DNA from: Neoceratodus forsteri
Taxonomy: Eukaryota > Chordata > Ceratodontiformes > Ceratodontidae
NCBI GenBank assembly: GCA_016271365.2
Contig: CM057451.1
Span: forward strand, 365,635,501-365,699,500
Direction of reading: 5' to 3'
DNA length: 64,000 bases
The translations under genes and the position numbers were made by a program. The notes under the pieces were generated by a model. It worked only from the letters and a program-made list of their open reading frames with translations, did no database searches and had not been told where the DNA came from. Shown piece by piece: positions 42,895-55,014 of the stretch (position 1 is the first letter of the stretch; the number at the start of each line of letters is the position of its first letter).

Positions 42895-44818
42895 TCAGGT
42901 CTGGGCATGTACAAAGCTGCTCCGGGCCCTGCAGCTGAGGCTGAGGAGATCTGGATACCAGAACTGGTGGGGCCAATCTGGGGCTACAGGATCACCTTTG
43001 CCTTGTCCCTCCTCACCTGAGGTAACACCTTGTGGATCAATGGAAATGGAGGAAGAGAGGAGAGCCTGGGCCCACGGGCTCGAGCATCCCCCTGCAGCGA
43101 GCCCTGCTGAGGGGGCCGGGTATGGTACAGACTCAGATTGGTATTCTCCCTGGAGGCAAACAGGTCCACCAACGGCCTGCCCCAATGGGAGAACAGATTG
43201 TAAGCTACCTCTGGATGGAGAGACCACTCGTGGGATGTCTGGCCTAAGCGGCTGAGAGCATCCGCCAATTGGTTCGAGACTCATGTCACATGGATGGCTA
43301 GGAGATCCGTCTCCAACTGGCTGATGAGGATCCAGATCCGGAGCGCCTCCTTGCATAGCAAATGGGAGTGCATTCGCCCTGTTTGTTGAGGTGGTACATG
43401 GTCGTGGTATTGTCCGTCTGAACTTGAACCACTTGATCCCGGAGCTGAGGAGCGAAAGCTGACAGTGCCAGTCTGACTGCTCTGAGCTCCAACAGGTTGA
43501 TGTGGCATCGGGACTCCTCGGGGGTCCAGAACCCGTGGGCCCTGTTGTCCCCAATGTGGGCTCCCCAGCCCATGAGAGAGGCATCGGTCGTCAGGACGAC
43601 AGTTGGCTCTGGTTGGACAAACGGGATCCCTTCCTGCAACCGTTCTGGGTAAGTCCACCATTGGAGAGCGTCCCACATCTTCTGGGTTACAGTGATCAGC
43701 TGATCGAAGTGATCGTGGCGCTGAGTCCACTGGGCGGCCAGCTCCCACTGAAGGGGGCGCATGTGCCACCTGGCCCAACGGACCACAGAGGTGCATGCTG
43801 CCATGTAACCCAGAAGGTGCAGAAAGTCCCGGGCAGGGCGCAAGAGCCCAACCAGAAATGATCGGGCAAAGGAGGAAAGAACCTCCACCCTGTCTGCCAG
43901 GAGCCGTGCTCTGGATCGAAGAGAGTCGAGCTCTGCCCCGATGAACTGAATCACCTGCGACGGCACGAGTTCCGATTTGGCCTCATTGATGAGGAGGCCA
44001 ATCTGAGAGCAGACCTGGAGGGCCAGATCCCTGGACCGCTCCACCTCCAGTCTGGAGGGGGCTGCAATCAGCCAGTCGTCCACGTAAGGGTAGACCCGAA
44101 CCCCTCAGCACCGCAGGAATGCTGTCACCACTGCCATGCATTTGGTGAAGACCCTGGGAGCTGGAGAGAGGCCGAACGGCATGGCCCAGAACTCGTAAAG
44201 GGATCCCTCTGCCCTGAAGCGGAGGAGTCGCTGGTGAGACGGATGGATTGGGATGTGAAAGAACGCGTCCAGAAGGTCCAGAGAACAGAACTACACGCCT
44301 CGTTCCAAGGATGGAATGATCTGAGCCAGAGTGACCATCCTGAAGGTGCAAGACCTTAGGAACTTGTTCAGGTCGTGTAGGTCGAGAATAGGGCGCCAGC
44401 CCCCCGTCCGTTTTGGGACCAGGAAGTACCTGGGCACAAACCCTGGGTCTGGAGGAGGGTCCGCCACCTCCCTGATCACCTCCTTCTGGAAGAGCAGGGC
44501 AATGTCGGCTCGACGAGCCAACAGAGAGGCTGCGGAACCCGAAGCCCCCTGTGGGGCGATGGCTCGATAGGATGGGGACTGCCCGAATTCCAGAGGCAGA
44601 CCCCTGCCTACCACTTCCAACACCCAGCAGTCTGTGGTGATATCGGACCAGGCGGAAAGGAAGTGGCGGAGCCATCCCCCCATGGGGGGAACCTGGGGAG
44701 GAGTGACGAGGTTGGGGGTGATACCCCTCAACCCATCACTGGGCAGGCTTGTTGGAAGGGCCGGCCGAGGAGCTGCCTGGGCCCTTTCCTCCCGGCTTCC
44801 TGCTGGAGGAAGCAGCAA
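42895..44818 (-). pseudogene. Reverse transcriptase/RNase H of element B
   Basis: From 44818: WVLEVVGRGLPLEFG, VPRYFLVPKRTGGWRPILD and LHDLNKFLR. After one stop (about 44294) come LDLLDAFFHIPIHPSHQ and MPFGLSPAPRVFTKCMAVV. After a second stop (about 44105) comes YPYVDDWLIA with the aspartates at 44075-44080. An open run to 43298 continues with FIGAELDSL, LLGYMAACTSV, VVLTTDASLMGWGAHIG, LLELRAVRLAL and VQTDNTTTMYHLNKQG. The C-terminal DALSRLGQ and LVDLFASREN segments (43268-42984) are in another frame. The active-site residues are intact, so this is one of the best-preserved polymerases here. Confidence 0.88.
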
Positions 44819-44834
44819 ACTTGGCTTTGGGGTG

Positions 44835-47058
44835 TCAAGTGCGAGCCTGCTGGCCCTGATGCTGGTGTTGCTCGGCCGGACATGCCGCAGGGGCTGAAGG
44901 ACGAAAGGGCTTACACTGCTGCTGGCGGCCTTTGTCCTTCTGGGCAGACATGACCGAGTCCAAGGTGGTGCTGGACTTCTTGATCCGTTGGAGATGACCC
45001 TCCACCCCTGGTCTGAACAAGTCAGTACCCAGGAAGGGGACGTCTGCCAGCTTGTGCTGGGTATCAGCCATAAAGGCGGAGATCCACAGCCAAGCTCTGC
45101 GGCGCATGGCCACTGCGGCCGCTACTGACCGAGCACATGAATCAGCGATGTCCAACGAAGTTTGAAGCTGCTGTTTTGCTACCGCCCTTCCCTGATCCCG
45201 CACCTACTTGACCGTGGTTTGAAGGTCAGCCGGGAGATGAGGAATCACCTCATCCAGGAAGCCCAAAAGGGCGTGTGAAAAGTGTGCCATCAGGATGGCC
45301 GAGCTAGCCTGACGAAGGCCTAGGGAAGAAGCAGCATATACTTTCCACCCTGAGTAGTCCAATTTCTTGGACTTCTTACCGGGTGGTTTGTCCGCATCCC
45401 GAGCATTCCCAGAACGCTAGAAAACGCTGTCAGTCACTAACCCCGCCGCAGAGGGGTGCTCCGAGAAACCGGAGAGTGAACCTGTAGGGACCGCATACTT
45501 CTAAGCCATCCTGGCCGAAAGTGCTGGACAAGAAGCTGGCTGCTGCCACAGCTCCAGGGCCGGGCAACAATGGCTTCAGCCACCGGAAAGGACTCCGTAG
45601 GGGAATCCCCTCAGTCCAGTATCTCAGTGAGGGGATACTTGGCCCATTTTGAAATGGGTTCGAGCTTCATCCCAGTGGATTCTGAGATGAGTTGAAGCGT
45701 TCCTAAGAATGAGGATGGGCTCTCGTCCACCGACTGACCCCCAGTGGATTCCAGGTCAAGTGGCCTGGAGAACAAGGAGTCATCGTTGTCAAACTCTGAG
45801 GAGTCTGCGAACAGCTGCCGAGCGCCTGAGCCACCCTCCACATGCCGAGGTCGATTGGGAGTGAGGGTGACCGACAACCTATGGGCAAACCCTGACCTGA
45901 CCGAGAATCCTTGGTCGGGGCCCCAATCTTCGGTTGTGGAGGCGGAGGTTCCAACACAATGGGTGGTGCAGCCGGTTTTGGCCCCTTGACCACTACGAGG
46001 GGTTGTTTCGGCCGCTTCGGTGACAGCCACTTAATGGCCGGAGAAGGCGACGGAGTCGGCTTATTCCCAGACAATAACAGCTGCTACCACATTAAATCTT
46101 CACAGCACCGACGCAACTTGCGCCGGAGCCTATCCTCCGAAGAGGACGATGAAGACGAGCGGCGCCGCCGCTTTCCATGATGCCGAAACCACCGACGGCG
46201 GGACTGGCTGGACCTGGAAGAGGTCCGAGACCGAGACCTTCAGGGATTCCGAGGGTGGGTCAGAGAGAGGACAGGGGAAATCCACTCCTCCCTTGGTTCA
46301 GGGACCTTAACCGGGGACTCTGGTACAGGAGGCACAGTCAAGTCCTCGGTTTCCACCGGGGAACCGGTCAAGAAGGGTTGTTGGCTTCTCCAGTCGACAA
46401 ACCGTCCAATGGGTCGAGAAAAATCTCGACTGTGTCGATGGGTGTCTCGGCCGGCTGACCTGACAGGGACACCGTGAAGCCAGTGGCCTTAGCTGCAACC
46501 TCGACCGAAGTAGACTGTTGACTATCCAGTGAAGGGAATCTCTCCCGCTCCCATGAACGTCGACGATGGGTCTTACCTTTGGAGTCCTTCTTCTTGGACT
46601 GACTGGAATGTCCTGATGGTCCTTCTCCCCTTGGTGGAGAGGGACTGGCAAAGCTCCTTAAAAGAAGCTGTACAAGAAGAGCCCAAGGAGAGCGGGATAA
46701 ATGCTGTGACCAAGGAAGATGAAGATGCCTCCTGGGCCGCCTTCTCCTCAAGGGCGATCATCTGCTCCAGCTGGTCTGCGGAGCCCGACACCGCGGACAC
46801 CGCCCAATGGGCCTCCTTCGACTTGACCGGAGGATAACGTTTTTCAGGGCGCCCCAAAAGCAGTCGGGCAGCACAGTCCTCCAAGACTGAAGCCGAAAAG
46901 GATTTGCATAAATCGCAAGCCTGCAAGTCATGTCAGAGTCCTAGGCAGTAAACGCACATGGAGTGCGGGTCGGTCTGGGACATCTTCTGCCCACAGGGGC
47001 ACCGACGAAATCCGGGAGTTGATTTGTCTATCGCAGCTGCAAGGGAAAAAGAAGACCG
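44835..47058 (-). pseudogene. Gag-like gene of element B
   Basis: The N-terminus has FRRCPCGQKMSQTDPHSMC, then VYCLG, and after a frame change CRLCKSF: the full zinc-binding cluster near 46900-47020. The ATG used by element H is ATA here (the AIDK context near 47030), so the start appears lost. A central region rich in Ser, Thr and Pro includes LSTGEANNPS (about 46370). Acidic FDNDDSLFSRPLDLES lies near 45790. The C-terminal conserved region is near 45203-44835 (DIADSCARSVAAAVAMRRR, WISAFMADTQHKLA, GTDLFRPGVEGHLQRIKKS). Several stops and frame changes. Confidence 0.75.
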
Positions 47059-47179
47059 AAGTCTTTTAAATTTTAGAATAAGTTTCGGTTTAACTGAAGA
47101 GTGTAGATCCAGGCCTAAAACGCAGAGCACTAAGGAGGGAACCTGAGCTTCCAAGAAAGATCTGGCATCAGGGGGCAGA

Positions 47180-47302
47180 GCAGAGAGTTTTACCACCCGG
47201 GTGGGTGGGAGGAGCCAGCTTTGAAGACCTTCCAGCAAGATTTAAAGTGGCAAGGAACCTACCAGTAAGTGTGGATTGAACAACATATCCACGTCCCTAG
47301 AA
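47180..47302 (-). repeat. 5' inverted terminal repeat of element B
   Basis: Complement of 41443-41575. The same end, with GAACAACATATCCACGTCCC then TAGAA, closes element H at 4165. Confidence 0.88.
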
Positions 47303-47765
47303 TTGCCTTTATTCAGTACCTCTTAAAGGCTCTGCTCTCATTGCCCTCAGACATCACGCTGGACATACAACGTGCACACCGCTCTTTGGGACAGAAACCC
47401 ATGGACCCCAAAACTCACCCCCGATCGTGGGTAACAAGGATGCTACGATTCCAAGAAAAATAAGTTATTTTGCAGGAAGCTTGGAGGCAAAAATCGCTTA
47501 CTTTTAAGGGATAGACAATCTTCTTTGATCAAGACCACTCTACAGAACTTCAGGCAAAACTCAATACAGTCACAGTAGTCATTAAAGAACTTAAGAGATA
47601 AGCATAAAATAAAAGCTCAATTGTTATTCCCTGCAAGATTAAAAATAACAGCAGAAAGTGGTACAAAAATCTACAGTTCGTTGGTAGAGGTGGCACCATA
47701 TCGAAGGGAACACCAAGTAGAATTCCGGATCTACGCATGGAAAGCCTCGAGAAGCAGCTTGTAAA
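47303..47765 (+). pseudogene. L1 ORF1 C-terminal part
   Basis: Plus-strand translation gives LDIQRAHRSLGQKPMDPK and WVTRMLRFQEK, the RRM-like core of L1 ORF1 proteins. After a frame change come LTFKG and FFDQDHSTELQAKLNTV (usually I.IF.DLS.ELQ.KR), then a decayed IVIPCKI segment and the GTPSRIPDLRMESL end. The N-terminal coiled coil is absent. Compare ERAHRAV at about 13910 in the first L1. Confidence 0.75.
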
Positions 47766-48625
47766 ATGGGCTTGGAGTTAGTCAGTGAGATGAAAAAGAA
47801 GGAGCCCACCCAGGTTATTGCCGCAAGAACTAGCTCCGGATCTCACAACACTTGTGAAAAAGCAACAAATGGACAAAGCGGCGGACGAAAAGAACAAGCT
47901 TCAGAATCAGAATCACAGCTGATGGAAGGTGGTATGGGACCTGTGCTGAATGATTTAGAACACTTATGTCCGCGTGGAAAGCGGAGGGGGACTCCTGAAC
48001 ATAACAGAGATGTGCTAACAGATAAGACATTATATGTTCTCTCTTTTTTGTTAGAATTGATTATAAAAAGAGCTACATTTAGATGTTCAGAGGAGAGCTG
48101 TTTTCCTATAAGGGATATAAGCTCTAACTTATACATTTGGGACATATTAACATACTGTTTAGTGCTGTACTGTTGGATTCATATACTCAGCACAAGAGAA
48201 AGGGGGGGGGGGGTGGAGCCCAGCTAAACCGGAGTAAAGTGAAAAAGTACACAAGAGAGTGAATATTTTTATTTAATCTCAAAAGAGACTGTTAAACAGG
48301 TATATATTATTTCCGCCTGCAAGATATAGCCTATCCCAGTACAACAAAGGGATTATTATTTCAAGTATGACCCAGGGAGACTGTACTCAAACCTTGAAAG
48401 TAGAAAGTAAACCAATATATCTAAAAAACAAAGAAAAAGAAATAATAATTAAAAAGTTTTAGAAGTTAAGTTGAAACTGTTTAATTATGAAAGCTGAAGT
48501 TCTTGTTATGTTGAGCTTTGCACTCTTTACTAATCTAAGAAGCATAAAGAGGGAAACACAGAAATTCAGTTACTTAACCCTCCAGCCTGATAATAGGGGA
48601 CTAGGAACATTAATCATCAGAGACA

Positions 48626-49510
48626 ATGGCTGAATTATGCATAGTATCCTACAATGTTAAGGGAATTAACTTTCCCATAAAACGTGCCAGACTCCTGGCA
48701 GAGTTAAAAAAAAAATTACACTGTGAAGTAGCATACCTACAGGAGACACACCTTAAACAAGAAGAACTAGAAAAACTGAGAAGGGGATGGATGGGACATG
48801 TGGAAGCTACACCTTCCAAGAATAGTAAAAAAGCAGGGGTAGCAATTCTGTTTAAAAGGGGTAGTACAATTCACATAAACTCAATAGATAAAGATGAAAA
48901 TGGCCATTACATAAGAGCTACAGCAGACTATCAAGGGAAAGTGATTCATTTTGTGAACATATATGCACCACTGGTAAATACAGCTGAATTCTTCCAGTGG
49001 GTTTTTCACAAAATAGCAGTCTAACCACGGGCAAATAATTTTGGGGGGAGACTTTAATTGGCCCCCACTCCGGTTATAGATAGGCTAGCCACAGCTCATA
49101 CACCGAATGGGAAAGCCACCGAAACTCTTAAAAACCTTACTAAAGAATTGGGGCTCATAGACATATGGCGGGAACAACATACCAAAGAAAAAGATTACAC
49201 TTTTTACTCAGCCCTTCATTCCCCGAAGTCCCGAATAGATCTGTTTTATACACAAAAAGCCTTTAGGTACTCCATTGTTCAATCCAAAATTCTTAATATA
49301 ACCATCTCAGATCATGCACCTATTTTATTGAAAGTTAGGATCAGCCAATGCCCTAAACACACAAACTGGTGCCTTAATGTATCTTTACTTAATGATAAAC
49401 CATTTGTACACCAGTTAAAAGAAAAAACAGAGGAAGTTTACCACTTTAATATCAATCAAGGGTGTTCACAGGTCTCAACTTGGGAAGCGCTAAAGCTGGT
49501 GGTACGAGGA
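48626..49510 (+). pseudogene. L1 ORF2 N-terminal part: endonuclease
   Basis: The frame starts at 48626 (MAELCIVSYNVKGINFP). It has YLQETHL (catalytic Glu), FVNIYAPL, then after a stop near 49022 a decayed GGDFN region. Next are LGLIDIWREQH, KSRIDLFY and ISDHAPILLKV, the Asp/His-bearing block. It ends WEALKLVVRGE just before DIRS E at 49511. The order and motifs match an apurinic-type endonuclease. One stop and one frame change interrupt it. Confidence 0.85.
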
Positions 49511-49978
49511 GAAAGAAAAAATTACTCACCTTAGTAATTATGTTTCTTCTAATGGAGTCTTGCTGTATTCTGACAATTGCAGTGATTCCCAACCTTTGAA
49601 CTGCCCCAGAGAACAAAGAGTTAACTTTCTATGCAGGGCATAGAATGCTGAGCTCGAGCTCAGTTGAAGTCTCTGTCTGGAGTGATTCAAACCTAAACCG
49701 TCAGATTCTTACGAGCCCAACTAAACTAAAAATTCTATGTGGAAATTGTAAAAATTCTTACTAGCCAACTGGCTGAAAAAAGTTTGGGATTCCCAAGGAA
49801 GACTCAAGTCAGGAAACCCAAAAACCAAAAAATCAATCTACTGTAAGTAACAATAATAAGTCAGCACCCAAACAAAAAGGAGGAGAGTGCAAGCAAAAAA
49901 CACCCCTGGGGTGCAACACTGCACCAGCCCACCCACTTCCCAAAAACAGGTTCTGAGAGGGGAGGCAGGGAGGGAGGT

Positions 49979-50070
49979 CAGAATACAGCAAGAGTCCATT
50001 AGAAGAAACATAATTACTTCTTCAAACAACTTGAAGTCTTGCTGTATTCTGGCAATTGCGGACTACCAAG
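49979..50070 (-). repeat. Internal complementary region of element E
   Basis: GAATACAGCAAGAGTCCATT and AGAAGAAACATAATTAC complement the left end. Then TTCTTCAAACAACTTGAAGT through CAATTGCGG complements the right end. Compared with F it has lost about 17 nt (the GGTGAGTAATTTTT part) at the joint. Confidence 0.85.
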
Positions 50071-50098
50071 CAGTACCTCCAAGGAGGAGGGACAGAAC

Positions 50099-51035
50099 CT
50101 ACTTTGGGAATAGGCTCTGAAGTACTGCTGTGCCAAACCGAGCATCACTCTTAGCCTGGATATCCAGAGAGTAATGCTTGGTAAAGGTATGGACTGTTTT
50201 CCAGGTGGCTGCTTGACAAATTTCTAAAAGAGGGATATCCCTGGCAGCAGCCAGGGAAGCAGCTGTACCTCCTGTGGAATGAGCCCTCAGGCCTGATGGT
50301 GGAGTTTTTCCCAGTTTTTCATAGCAGAATTGTATACAAGACACAATCCACCTGGCAACAGATCTTTTGGTGGAGGGTTTGCCCTTTCCCATTTCTCCAT
50401 AAGTGAGGAACAACTGGAGGGAGTCAAACCTGTGACCCTTGGTATGCTCTATGTAGTAACTAAGGGCTCTTTTGACATCTAAACTGTGTAGCCTCCTCTC
50501 TCCTGAGGAAGAATGATCAGTGAAGAAAACGGGTAGAGACACAGACTGGTTTAAATGGAAGTCTGAAACCACTTTGGGCAAGAACCTTCTATTGGTTCTA
50601 AGGACCACTTTATCTCTGTGAAATGAGATAAAATCAGGTTCCACTGACAGGGCTTGCAATTCACTGATACGCCTGGCAGAGGTAACGGCTACCAAGAACA
50701 CAGTTTTCCAAGTCAAGTACTTAAGCTCTGCTGAAGACATAGGCTCAAAATGGGGTTGTATAAGTTGAGCAATGCAAACATTCAAATCCCAGGCAGGGGC
50801 AGGGTCTCTAAAAGGAGGATTGGTGTGAAGCAATCCTTTAAAAAATTTACAGAACACAGGATGGGAAGATAGTGAGGAAGACTTCACCTTAGACAAAAAT
50901 GCAGAAACAGCTGACAAATGTACTTTGACAGTAGCTGGTCTGAGGCCTAGGCCATTAAGATGGACCATATAATCCAGAACCGTAGGCAATCCAGCAGTGT
51001 TTGTAGAGAAATATGCTTCTTAGAACACCAAATGC
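50099..51035 (-). pseudogene. Tyrosine recombinase of element E
   Basis: An uninterrupted catalytic frame of 296 residues runs from 50989, with N-terminal DNA-binding sequence (KASRKPSTRKTYNSKWKRFS) in another frame just upstream near 51060. Visible are LRPATVKVHLSAVSAF, VTSARRISELQALS (first Arg), VVLRTNRRFLPKVVSDFH, KRSVARWIVSCIQFCYE and TFTKHYSLDIQAK with the presumed nucleophilic Tyr. The HxxR box is HSTGG: the second catalytic Arg (AGA in element F) is Gly (GGA). That one change should abolish strand cleavage even though the frame is nearly whole. Confidence 0.88.
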
Positions 51036-51275
51036 TGAATCTTTTCCATTTGGAGTTGTAAGTCTTTCTGGTGGAAGGCTTTCGAGAAGCCTTGAGGATA
51101 TCCAGAACCCCTTGGGAAAGATGCAGATCTGCAAACTCTAGCTCTTCAAGAGACATGCCTTGAGATTGAGAGACTGAAGATTGGGGTACCAAATCCTTCC
51201 CTGAGAGGATGTTAGGATGTAATTCCTGGGAAGGGACAAGGGAAGATGGACTGCTAGGGACAGCAACAGGGGGTA

Positions 51276-52960
51276 CTAGGACTGTCTGGCCCAATCTGGA
51301 GCAATCAGAATCACCTTGCAAAGTTGAGACCTTATTTTCACCAAAACTTTGAACAGGAGTGGGAAGGGGGGAAAGGCGTACAGAAACTTCCCTTCCCAAT
51401 TCAGGATCAGGGCGTCCAGAGGGACTGAGCCCAAGACTGGAGGTCTGCAACAAAAGAGAGGGAGTTGGTGATTGTCTGGGGCTGCATAGAGATCTATCTC
51501 TGGAGTGTCCCACCTTGAAAAAATCACTTTCAACACTTGAGGGTCCAGGGACCATTCGTGATGGCCCTGAGAAATCCTGCTCAGTGCATCTGCTAGCACA
51601 TTGTCCTTGCCTGGAAGGTGAACTGCTACAAGAGAGGTTTGCAAGGAATAAGCCAGGGACCACAACTGCATGGCTTCTATGCACAAGGCTGTGGACCGAG
51701 TGCCTCCCTGCTTGTTGATGTACCACATGGTGGTGGTGTTGTCTGTTCTGACTTGAACCACCTTGTTCTGTACTGACTGTGAGAAAGCTTTTGGAGCCAG
51801 AAAAACTGCTCTGAGCTCTAGAAGATTGATGTAGAGAAGGGATTCTTGGGGGGACCACAGCCCCTGGACAGTGAGGGACCCCAGATGGGCTCCCCAGCCC
51901 AGGAGAGAAGCATTCGTGGTAAGGACCACTGAACAAGGCTGAGTAACAAAGGAACACCTTGTCTTAAATTGTCCTGATCCTGCCACCATTGGAGGGCTTG
52001 GATCAAGGTCAGAGTCACTGGGATCAGTTTGGTAAGGGAATCCTTCCTCTGAGACCAGAAAGCTCTCAGGTGGAACTGAATATCCTCATCTGAATCTTGC
52101 CCTTGGACCACTGCTGTTGAAGCTGCCATATGGCCCAAGAGTTGGAGGAAATGCCTTGCTGGTCGAGATACCCAAGGCTGAAGGAAGAAGCTAGTTCCAT
52201 AAAACTCTTGCCCTTTCTAGAGGAAGAAAGGTCTTGTTTGAATGTGTCCAGTTCTGCCCTATAAAGGTAAGAAGCTGGACTGGTTCGAGAACCGACTTGG
52301 GAAGGTTGAGAAGAAATCCTAGAGAAGTGAGCACTTGCTGGGTCACTTGCAGGTGGGACTTGACTTGGTCTGGAGACTGACCCATATTAGCCAATCGTCC
52401 AGATATGGAAAAATGGAAATCTTTTGCCTTCTTAGAAAGGCAACTACTACTGCCAGGCACTTTGTGAAAACCCTTGGGGCTGAGGTTAGGCTGAAGGGCA
52501 TTGCTCTGAACTGATAATGGCCTGAGGGCAACTCAAATCTGAGGTACTTTCTGTGGGAGCACCTGATGGGAATGTGAAAGTGGGCATCTTTGAGGTCCAG
52601 GGAGGCTAGCCAGTCACCCGGCCTTAGAGAGGGAAGGATTATTCCCAGAGTTATCATCTTGAACTTTGGTATTAAAAGATGTTTGTTTAGATATCTTAGG
52701 TCTAGGATGGGTCGCCACTCCCCTGTCTTTTTGGGGGTCAGGAAGTACCTGGAGTATAGTCCTTTGCCCCAGTGTAGGGTAGGTACCCTCTCTATGGCTC
52801 TTAAAGCTAGGAGAGAAGAAACCTCTGCCTCTAGGGCAAGGGTTTCCGACAGATTTTCAGGTGGAAAAGATCTGACTCTCATCTTTGGAAATTTTTTGAA
52901 GCTGAGAACCAGTCCCTGGCTTACTACTACCAGGACCCACTTGTCTGATGTAACAGACAT
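51276..52960 (-). pseudogene. Reverse transcriptase/RNase H of element E
   Basis: From 52960: WVLVVVSQGLVLSFKKF, YSRYFLTPKKTGEWRPILD, WLASLDLKDAHFHIPI, MPFSLTSAPRVFTKCLAVVV and PYLDDWLIW (YLDD near 52395-52405), all in one frame down to about 52343. After a frameshift the thumb has FIGQNWTHS (usually FIGAELD) and GHMAASTAVV. RNase H from 51989 has VVLTTNASLLGWGAHLG (the usual Asp is Asn), LLELRAVFLA, VRTDNTTTMWYINKQGG and KDNVLADALS. The Asp-to-Asn change in TTDAS affects a presumed metal ligand of RNase H. Confidence 0.88.
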
Positions 52961-53027
52961 CCAGTCCTGGACAAAGTAAGCCAGCCTGCCCCCTACTGGA
53001 ATAGGAGAGTTGACCCGGGCAGGCCCA

Positions 53028-54647
53028 TCAGGGTGTCTGCTTGGCAGGGACTTTAGGCTGAGGGGTGGATGCAGCCCTGCTCATCCCCCTTCTGCCTCTC
53101 CCTCTGAAGAACCCCCTCTGAGAAAGGGAAGAAGAGGCCTGTGCTTGGTAAAAAGGCCTTTGAAAAGGCCTGCCCCTGCCCCTAGACTGCTGCCTTTGAG
53201 GAGTTGCCTGCCTTTCCTTGGCCTGAGCACTCCTGTAAGTGGTTCTGCACTCATCCATTTTCTTCATGTAATTCTCTGTCTGCTTCCCAATCAGAGAATT
53301 AACCACTACAGGAAAATCCATGGCCTTAGCCTGGGTGTCCTGCGAGAGGCTAGTACATCTGAGCCAAGCCATCCTCCAAAGAGCCACAGATGTAGCCATG
53401 ACTCTTGATGAAACATCACTAGAGTCCACAACAGCATGAAACTGAACCTTAGATGCCTCAATCCCATCTGCAGCCACCGCCTCCAGCTCCTTGGCTAGCT
53501 GGGGGGGGAAGCCTGTTTAGCCAGTGCCAGTACAGTGTCCCACATGGACTTCTGGTACCTGGCTGTATAGGCCATGTAATTTGCCTGCCTGAGTCCCAAA
53601 GAAGATGCCATGTACTGCTTCTTTGCCATGGCATCAATCTTCCAGGAGTCCTTGTCAGGGGGATGTGAAGCCAAGGGAATATTTGCCTTATCACAGGCAG
53701 CAGCCTGCACTACCCCAACATGGCTGCATTGCTGATATAAGAACTCCGTGTCTGAGCCTGAAAGTGTATACCTCTTGTCCATTCTTCTATCCACAGGAGG
53801 TATAGTGTTAGGAGACTTTAGGATTTTTTTGTGTCTGTTTCACAAAAGATTTATGGAGGGGAACAGACAGTCTCCTGGACTCTGGGATGTCCATCATCTC
53901 TACATAATCAGGCTCCTCTTGATCTTCCACAGCCTCCTCCATAGGAAGCTGGAGGGTTTCAGCCACCTTTCTGTAAAACATAAAGTGAGAAGGGGACTCA
54001 AAAAGCCTAGGAGGGGAAACACCTAAAGGTCTGTCTGGGGAGACGTCCGGTTCCACAGGCACATCCAGACCCTCACTTACATCATCATCCTCCTCAAATT
54101 CCCCTTCCTCTTCAAATTCCAGTTATAAAAATCTTCGAGAGTATAATCTTGAACCGGGGGAACCAGCCGAACCAAATCCCTGCCAGTAGGAGCTGGATCG
54201 GTTGGAACCGGACAGAGCGATTCCACAATCTGAATCGCTCTGGCTATCTCTTCAGCAGTCGGAACATGAACCTCTGGATCCAAACCGGTTGATTTGTCTT
54301 TGTGTTTTCTTTTTGTCAGAACCAATCCCTCGGAATCGGCTTTCCTTTTGCCCGAAGAAGTATCGCCCTGGTCAGAGGGCACTCCTTCTGGTTCGGTCGA
54401 AACAGAACCGGGCTGGCCATCTGGGTCAGCGGACTTCTCGGCCTCCTTTTCCCTCGGTCTACCTAATCTCTTCTCAAGGGTAGATTTGGGAAAGTTTTTA
54501 CATATTTGGCAGTCTGAATCGAGGTGGTCAAACCCCAGACAATAAACACAGGTGGTGTGGGGAATCGGCCTTAGCAAATGCCTCCCCACACTCACTGCAG
54601 TGTTGAAACCCAGTGGACCCAGTTTTTTTCTTGGGTTTCTCAGATGT
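53028..54647 (-). pseudogene. Gag-like gene of element E
   Basis: The expected start at 54645-54647 is ACA where element F has ATG. The zinc-binding cluster HCSECGE and, after a frame change, CVYCLGFDHLDSDCQICKNF follows. Then come EKRLGRPREKEAEKSAD and a Lys-rich region (KRKHKDKSTGLDPE), an acidic segment, and HFMFYRKVAETLQLP (54000-53960). The C-terminal GRGRPFQRPFYQAQASS tail (about 53170) binds nucleic acid in the model. Frame changes near 54590, 54090, 53800 and 53500. Confidence 0.8.
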
Positions 54648-55014
54648 GGCCAACCTAACCAAACTTACCCTTTTTCGGCAACTATGAGCAAGAAGAGCTC
54701 CTTTATCGGTTTCTAACCTGTCATGGTGTTGGGGAAAGTCCCAAAACACGTTTTTTTTTAGAACCGATAAGAACCAGTAACTACACACTAAGTAAAACAC
54801 ACAAATTTCATATCAAATAGCCGGTTCCGCTGAACCAAGCTGCACTTTTACAAGTTCCACACAGAAAAACAGAGCAATTCCTATCTAGTACTCATGGCAC
54901 CACAGACAGAGACTGAACCGACTATGCAGTTACTTTTTCGATTTAAAAACCGACGAAAACTGAAACTTTAACTGACTTTCGAACCAAGCTGAAGGAGAAA
55001 TCTCCAGAGAGGCC

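Larger units (their letters stand above)
41415..47302 (-). mobile_element. DIRS-like retrotransposon B, complete structure
   Basis: A 5.9-kb minus-strand element with GAA at both limits (41415-41417 and 47300-47302). The inverted terminal repeats are about 130 bp: 41446-41575 pairs with 47180-47302, sharing GCTGGCTCCTCCCACCCACC and ATATGTTGTTCA. The internal complementary region is at 41637-41733. The order is gag, reverse transcriptase/RNase H, recombinase. The polymerase frame has only two stops. The left flank is a CR1 scrap and the right flank is the L1 at 47303, so it interrupted an existing CR1/L1 junction. Confidence 0.9.
47303..49510 (+). mobile_element. Second L1-type LINE, piece 1 of 4
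   Basis: Plus-strand L1 beginning inside ORF1, directly after the right end of DIRS B. It holds the ORF1 C-terminus (47303-47765), an inter-ORF segment (47766-48625, with no supported gene) and the start of ORF2 (48626-49510). It is then cut by DIRS E. The element continues at 55202-55852, 56979-58153 and 63962-64000. It appears 5'-truncated, since the sequence left of DIRS B is not L1. Confidence 0.85.

Noticed and set aside
47766..48227. 153-residue plus-strand frame between L1 ORF1 and ORF2
   Set aside because: It starts in the ORF1 end region, matches no L1 domain I know, and the length is compatible with chance in this composition.
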